35,050 nucleotides of DNA from Gp6-AA45 sp035652075 (GTDB taxonomy: Bacteria > Acidobacteriota > Vicinamibacteria > Vicinamibacterales > CAVVIG01), in contig DASREL010000093.1 in NCBI GenBank assembly GCA_035652075.1, forward strand, positions 1 to 35,050. Direction: 5' to 3'. Under the pieces are notes generated by a model. The model saw nothing but the letters and a program-made list of their open reading frames with translations. It was not told where the DNA came from and did no database searches. Position 1 is the stretch's first letter, and every line of letters begins with the position of its first letter. The position numbers were made by a program, and so were the translations under genes. This document shows positions 31,625-35,050 of this stretch, one piece after another.

Positions 31625-32426
31625 GGACGATCAACCAGTGCACGCACTTCTTCTGATCCGCGTAGATGCGCTCGCAGTCGTCGCATCGCACGCACTCGGT
31701 CTCGATAATGCGCGGACCGCGAATCGCGCCCCAGTCGCACGCCTTCTCGCAAATCTTGCACGTCTTGCACTCTGACCACCGCGGGATCTTGAACATCGTC
31801 AGCTTCGAGATCAGCCCGAGCATCGCGCCGACGGGACAGAGGAACCGGCAGTAGAGATTGCGGACGAAGACCGTCGCGAGCAACAGCACCGCGAGGCCGG
31901 TCCACATCAGCGGCGTGCCGAAGAGCGAGAACATCCAGAACGGCTCGGCGTACTGCACCGGCGACGCGAGGTCGTGCGTGACGAGGTAGTAGCCGACGAC
32001 GGCCGCGAGCAGTCCGAACTTGATCCACGCCGCTTTCTGCTCGATCTTCTTCGGGACCTCGACGCGCAGCTTTTTGGGAAGCACCGCGTCCATCAGCTGC
32101 GTCAGCGCGCCGAACGCGCAAATCCGTCCGCAGTACAGGCGACCCCACACGATCGTCGAGACGACGACGAAGCCGGAGAACAGATACCACGCGAGGCTGT
32201 ACTTGAACGGCGGCAGGCTCATGTCCGTCAGCCGGAAGATGTCGCTGACCGACACCAGGCTGCTCTTCATGAAGCCCATGTACCCGACCGCGAACACGAG
32301 CGCCGCGTACTTCAGGCGAACGCTCTTGCGGAAGAAGCTGACGAGGGCGAGCGTGATGAAGCCTGCGAGCAGGACGAGATCGAGCGCCTGCGGGCGGAGA
32401 ATGTCTCCCCAGGTTTCCGCCGGCAC
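31566..32426 (-). CDS. NosR/NapH-type membrane polyferredoxin
   Basis: A 286-residue protein with four to six membrane spans. The GTG start directly follows the upstream TAA. Two Cys motifs in membrane loops, GRLYCGRICAFGAL and NLYCRFLCPVGAM, match the NosR/NapH/PceC fold (the first has Ala in place of the usual Pro). A C-terminal cluster-binding part follows with CKTCKICEKAC and CVRCDDC plus a later Cys. It probably passes electrons between quinol and the FMN domain protein encoded just upstream. The Pro/Ala tail lies in the overlap with apbE. Confidence 0.85.
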   Translation of the reverse strand: MPAETWGDILRPQALDLVLLAGFITLALVSFFRKSVRLKYAALVFAVGYMGFMKSSLVSVSDIFRLTDMSLPPFKYSLAWYLFSGFVVVSTIVWGRLYCGRICAFGALTQLMDAVLPKKLRVEVPKKIEQKAAWIKFGLLAAVVGYYLVTHDLASPVQYAEPFWMFSLFGTPLMWTGLAVLLLATVFVRNLYCRFLCPVGAMLGLISKLTMFKIPRWSECKTCKICEKACDWGAIRGPRIIETECVRCDDCERIYADQKKCVHWLIVLKARPSAPKPAAVAPSAPA

Positions 32427-32930
32427 TTACTTCGCGGCCTCCGGCAGCAGCTTGCTCGCGACGTACCGCGAGCTGTCGCGAATCGCGCGCGTGGCGCTCT
32501 GGACGCTGATCGAGGCGCGTGCGACGGCGTCGACATCGCGTCCGACGACGAAGGGATCGTGAATCGTCTTGCCCTTGAACTGCGCACCGAACTTCGGCGG
32601 TTCGACGGAGAAGTAGCCGTACGGCTCGGAGTGATAGTCGACGATCGCGCCGGTGATCGTGCCTTTCAGATCCAATCCGACGAGGATGTGGATCGGACCG
32701 TGGTAGCCATGCTCGTTCGGCACCAGATCGGTCGTCCAGAAGGCGACGCCGATCGGCTGCGCCGCAGGGTTTGTTTTCGGATCGACCGCGTACGCGTTGA
32801 AGTGCAGCGGATCGCCAGACAGCGGCGAGAACGCGACGGCCGACGGAAACAGCTGCTTCAGTTCTTTCGACGGATCGGGATTGGTAATGATGCGCGACGC
32901 CATCAGCATCGCGAGGAACACCCGCTTCAT
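32427..32930 (-). CDS. Exported FMN-binding domain protein, ApbE client
   Basis: A 167-residue protein whose ATG overlaps the upstream TGA (ATGA). A short hydrophobic N-terminus (RVFLAMLMA) is a weak export signal. The FMN-binding domain is visible in PIGVAFWTTDLVPNEHGYHGPIHILVGLDLKG and ITGAIVDYHSEPYGY. The flavinylation signature, normally DxxSGAT followed by x-T/S, reads DAVARASIS at about residues 134-142, so Ser140 would be the predicted acceptor; this is a degenerate form. Neighbours on both sides (polyferredoxin, ApbE) support a flavin-linked electron-transfer role. Confidence 0.8.
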   Translation of the reverse strand: MKRVFLAMLMASRIITNPDPSKELKQLFPSAVAFSPLSGDPLHFNAYAVDPKTNPAAQPIGVAFWTTDLVPNEHGYHGPIHILVGLDLKGTITGAIVDYHSEPYGYFSVEPPKFGAQFKGKTIHDPFVVGRDVDAVARASISVQSATRAIRDSSRYVASKLLPEAAK

Positions 32931-33547
32931 TTGCTTCCCACGTCCATGGTTGATGTAAAGCCGTTCGTACCCGAATGACTCCACGTCGCCTTGTCGCTCT
33001 TGTGCGTGTGCGACACCGATTTGTACTGCGTGTAGTCCTGATAGGCGACGTTCGGCAGATTCAAAATCTTGACCGGCTTGCCGTCGTAGCCGCGCATCAC
33101 GTCCATTTCAACCGACGACTCCGGACCGGAGAACGTCACCTTCTTCTCGGTGATGTCCATTGTGATCGGCGCTTTCGTGAACGACAGCATGCCGCGTTGG
33201 AAACCGGCGAACGCGATCGGCAGCAACGCTTCGACCGCGGCCTTCTGCTTGTCGGTCACCTTGTCGCTGACGTAGATCTTCGACCAGCTGCGCATCTCGA
33301 ACGTGATCAGAAACGACACGCCCGACAGATCGACGTCCTCGAAATGCCCTGACTTGATGGCGATCAATCGGTTCCCCTCGCAGGGATTCCGGTTCGGGTT
33401 GCCGCCGAAGTTGCACGGGCACGAGATGGAGCAACTGCAGCTCTCGGCGACGGTCGCCGTGATGTGCCAGTTCGGTTCGGCCGCTCGGAACGAGGAAAAC
33501 GCGGAGGCGGCGAGGACGACGGCCAGTTTCGCGGCGGTTGTTCGCAT
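32927..33547 (-). CDS. Exported DUF1326 protein with Cys-rich motif
   Basis: A 206-residue protein with a signal peptide (TTAAKLAVVLAASAFSSF). Immediately in the mature part stands CSCSISCPCNFGG, the Cys-rich signature of DUF1326 proteins; the four closely spaced cysteines may bind a metal. The rest is beta-rich (ITMDITEKKVTFSGPESSVEM). The function is not known. It is first in a three-gene unit with the FMN-binding and polyferredoxin genes and is translationally coupled to the next. Confidence 0.75.
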   Translation of the reverse strand: MRTTAAKLAVVLAASAFSSFRAAEPNWHITATVAESCSCSISCPCNFGGNPNRNPCEGNRLIAIKSGHFEDVDLSGVSFLITFEMRSWSKIYVSDKVTDKQKAAVEALLPIAFAGFQRGMLSFTKAPITMDITEKKVTFSGPESSVEMDVMRGYDGKPVKILNLPNVAYQDYTQYKSVSHTHKSDKATWSHSGTNGFTSTMDVGSK

Positions 33548-33568
33548 AGAATGCGCATCATAACTGCG

Positions 33569-34351
33569 ATGGCGCCGAATGTGTTGTCTCAGCTTGTCGA
33601 AGGCCTCAACAGCGGGTCACTCAAGGTCGTCGACCTGACGCAGCCGCTCGGGCCGGCGACGCCGGTCATCGGTCTGCCGCCCATGTTCGCGGCGTCACCG
33701 GGCGTCTCGATCGAGGTGATCTCGAAGTACGACGACAAAGGACCGGCGTGGTACTGGAACACGATTCGTCTCGGTGAACACACCGGCACCCACTTCGACG
33801 CGCCCATTCACTGGATCACCGGCAAAGATTTGCCGCAGAACTCGTGCGACACGATCCCGCCGAGCAAGCTCGTCGGACCCGGATGCGTGATCGACGTCAC
33901 GGCCGACGTCGAGAAGGATCCTGACTTCCTGTTGACCGTCGCTCGCCTCGAGTCATGGGAGCGCGAGCACGGCCGGATACCGGCTGGCGCGTGGGTCCTT
34001 TTGCGGACGGGCTGGAGCACTCGTACCGACGCCGCCTCGTTCATCAACGCCTCGAGTGACGGACCGCACAGTCCAGGATTCGATGCGGCCACATCGCGGC
34101 TGCTCGCGCACGATCGCGACGTGCTCGGCGTCGGCGTCGAAACGATCGGAACCGACGCCGGACAAGCCGGCACGTTCGATCCACCGTTCCCGAATCACAC
34201 GATCATGCACGGCGCCGGCAAATTCGGGCTCGCGAGCCTCTGCAACCTCGATCAGTTGCCAGCAACGGGATCCGTGATCATCGCCGCGCCGCTGAAAATT
34301 GTCGGCGGCAGCGGCAGCCCACTGAGGGTGATCGCCATTGCACCTGCGTAG
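33569..34351 (+). CDS. Cyclase-family metal hydrolase (kynurenine formamidase-like)
   Basis: A 260-residue protein at the ATG at 33569; an ATG at 33551 is the alternative. HTGTHFDAPIHW (His71, His75, Asp77, His81) is the zinc/manganese motif of the cyclase superfamily (KynB, isatin hydrolase). VVDLTQPLGPATPV near the start, LLRTGWS, GVETIGTDAG and NHTIMHG also fit. No signal peptide after this start, so cytoplasmic. The substrate is likely an amide or lactam; kynurenine formamidase is possible, but no kynurenine-pathway gene is nearby. A REP-like palindrome provides the TAG stop. Confidence 0.88.
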   Translation: MAPNVLSQLVEGLNSGSLKVVDLTQPLGPATPVIGLPPMFAASPGVSIEVISKYDDKGPAWYWNTIRLGEHTGTHFDAPIHWITGKDLPQNSCDTIPPSKLVGPGCVIDVTADVEKDPDFLLTVARLESWEREHGRIPAGAWVLLRTGWSTRTDAASFINASSDGPHSPGFDAATSRLLAHDRDVLGVGVETIGTDAGQAGTFDPPFPNHTIMHGAGKFGLASLCNLDQLPATGSVIIAAPLKIVGGSGSPLRVIAIAPA

Positions 34352-35050
34352 CCTCGCCGCTCGCCTGAAAGGCTCGCGCTACTGCGTCGCGGTGATCGCG
34401 GTGCAATCGCTCGTCTGGGCGCCCAAGCCGAAGACGACGCCGCCGTACCCGCCGAACATCAAACCGTGGGTCAAGCTCGCCGACATCAAGGCGCGGCACA
34501 CGAACACATCGAACTGGCGCGAGGTCATCGTCGACGATGGACGACTGACTGGCGAATATGAGTCGGCGGCGCCCGGACAGAAGGTCACGAAACGTTTCCA
34601 TCCCGACACGCGGGAGTGGTTTGCCGTCGTCGAAGGCGCGGTCCGCGTCGAGATCGAAGGGCAGCAGCCGTTTACGGCAACGCGCGGTTCGCTCGTCAAC
34701 ATCCCGAAGCAGACGCTGTACTCGCTCGAGACGACCGGTGACGCACCGAGCCTGCGATGGATCGTCAACGTCGCCCGCGCGAAGACGTTGTTTCCTGATG
34801 ATGTGGCGCCGCCGCCGGCGCCGGCCGGCAGTGACTGGATGCAGGTGACGCTGAATCGCCGCCCCGCCGGCTACGACGAATTCAACTCGCCGCACCTGAA
34901 CATCCACGACGCGGCGAAGAACAACGAGAAATACACCGGCGGCCGATTCGTGCGGGACGACAAGTCGGAGATGCTTGTCATCTACGGGTACGAGAAGAAC
35001 CTGCCACCGCTCGATCCGGCGGACAAAGGTCACTTCCACGCCGAAAGCGC
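34338..35050 (+). CDS. Exported cupin-domain protein, N-terminal part (cut by window end)
   Basis: An open frame runs off the window's 3' end. Starts to consider are a TTG at 34338, with GAGG about 10 nt before and overlapping the cyclase stop, and a GTG at 34392. From 34392 onwards the product reads VIAVQSLVWAPKPKTTPPYP, an exported or anchored N-terminus. A cupin barrel follows (TKRFHPDTREWFAVVEGAVRVEI, TATRGSLVNIPKQTLYSLE). The TTG start would place a REP-like palindrome inside the signal region. Similar small-molecule-binding cupins are common in this genome type; function unknown. Confidence 0.65.
   Translation, partial: MHLRSLAARLKGSRYCVAVIAVQSLVWAPKPKTTPPYPPNIKPWVKLADIKARHTNTSNWREVIVDDGRLTGEYESAAPGQKVTKRFHPDTREWFAVVEGAVRVEIEGQQPFTATRGSLVNIPKQTLYSLETTGDAPSLRWIVNVARAKTLFPDDVAPPPAPAGSDWMQVTLNRRPAGYDEFNSPHLNIHDAAKNNEKYTGGRFVRDDKSEMLVIYGYEKNLPPLDPADKGHFHAES
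34348..34382. repeat. REP-like imperfect palindrome at gene junction
   Basis: The segment begins GTAGC (34348-34352) and ends GCTAC (34378-34382), with an inner GCCT/AGGC pair around a GAA centre. It shares CCTGAA, GGCT and GCGCTAC with the element at 4241-4263. The TAG within its first bases is the stop codon of the cyclase gene. Confidence 0.5.

Overview
The window reads as chromosomal DNA of a high-GC, Gram-negative-type aerobe. The gene content (PQQ dehydrogenase with a dihaem-type cytochrome c, an ECF sigma factor with a TPR-like tail, many VOC/cupin/lipocalin-like exported proteins, VCBS/HYR surface protein, REP-like palindromes) is what I associate with Acidobacteriota of the Vicinamibacter type. 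That placement is inference; there is no rRNA or marker gene here to settle it. I see no phage, transposase, CRISPR or tRNA.

Layout. 1-3323: end of a YdhR-like gene, then small poorly known exported or helical proteins. 3406-9158 (+): a tightly packed run with a His-rich membrane protein, a His-rich exported protein, a methyltransferase-like protein, a cytochrome c and a PQQ alcohol dehydrogenase carrying the Asp-Tyr-Asp signature of lanthanide enzymes. 9155-12199 (-): four consecutive paralogous VOC/glyoxalase-like genes, one with a twin-arginine signal. 12221-15970: a TauE/SafE permease, a large FG-GAP/HYR exported protein and a LuxR-type regulator, with a perfect 14-bp palindrome in front of the large gene. 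15971-22810: MBL hydrolase, YaeQ, DEAD-box helicase, DUF5655-like protein, PLD-like protein, an ECF sigma/DGPF pair and a frameshifted DinB gene.

22785-28678 (-) is a formate dehydrogenase operon: OFA-type transporter, catalytic subunit, four-cluster ferredoxin subunit and NrfD-like membrane subunit. The catalytic subunit is split by an in-frame TGA exactly where the active-site selenocysteine belongs, and a hairpin with a GGUCU loop sits 18 nt past it. This is the clearest special signal in the window. 28709-31624 holds an MHS transporter, an EF-P-like protein and ApbE. 31566-33547 (-) holds a polyferredoxin, an FMN-binding protein and a DUF1326 protein, which with ApbE look like a flavin-based electron-transfer module resembling a NosR split in pieces. 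The window ends with a cyclase-family hydrolase and a truncated cupin gene.

A window-wide theme is extreme compaction. Head-to-head genes are separated by 0 to about 80 bp or overlap, tail-to-tail genes often touch or overlap (4, 59 and 80 nt overlaps), and operon genes use GTGA, ATGA or TGATG junctions. Several kinds of short repeats (hexamer and heptamer arrays, REP-like palindromes) are inserted in or against coding sequence without breaking it.
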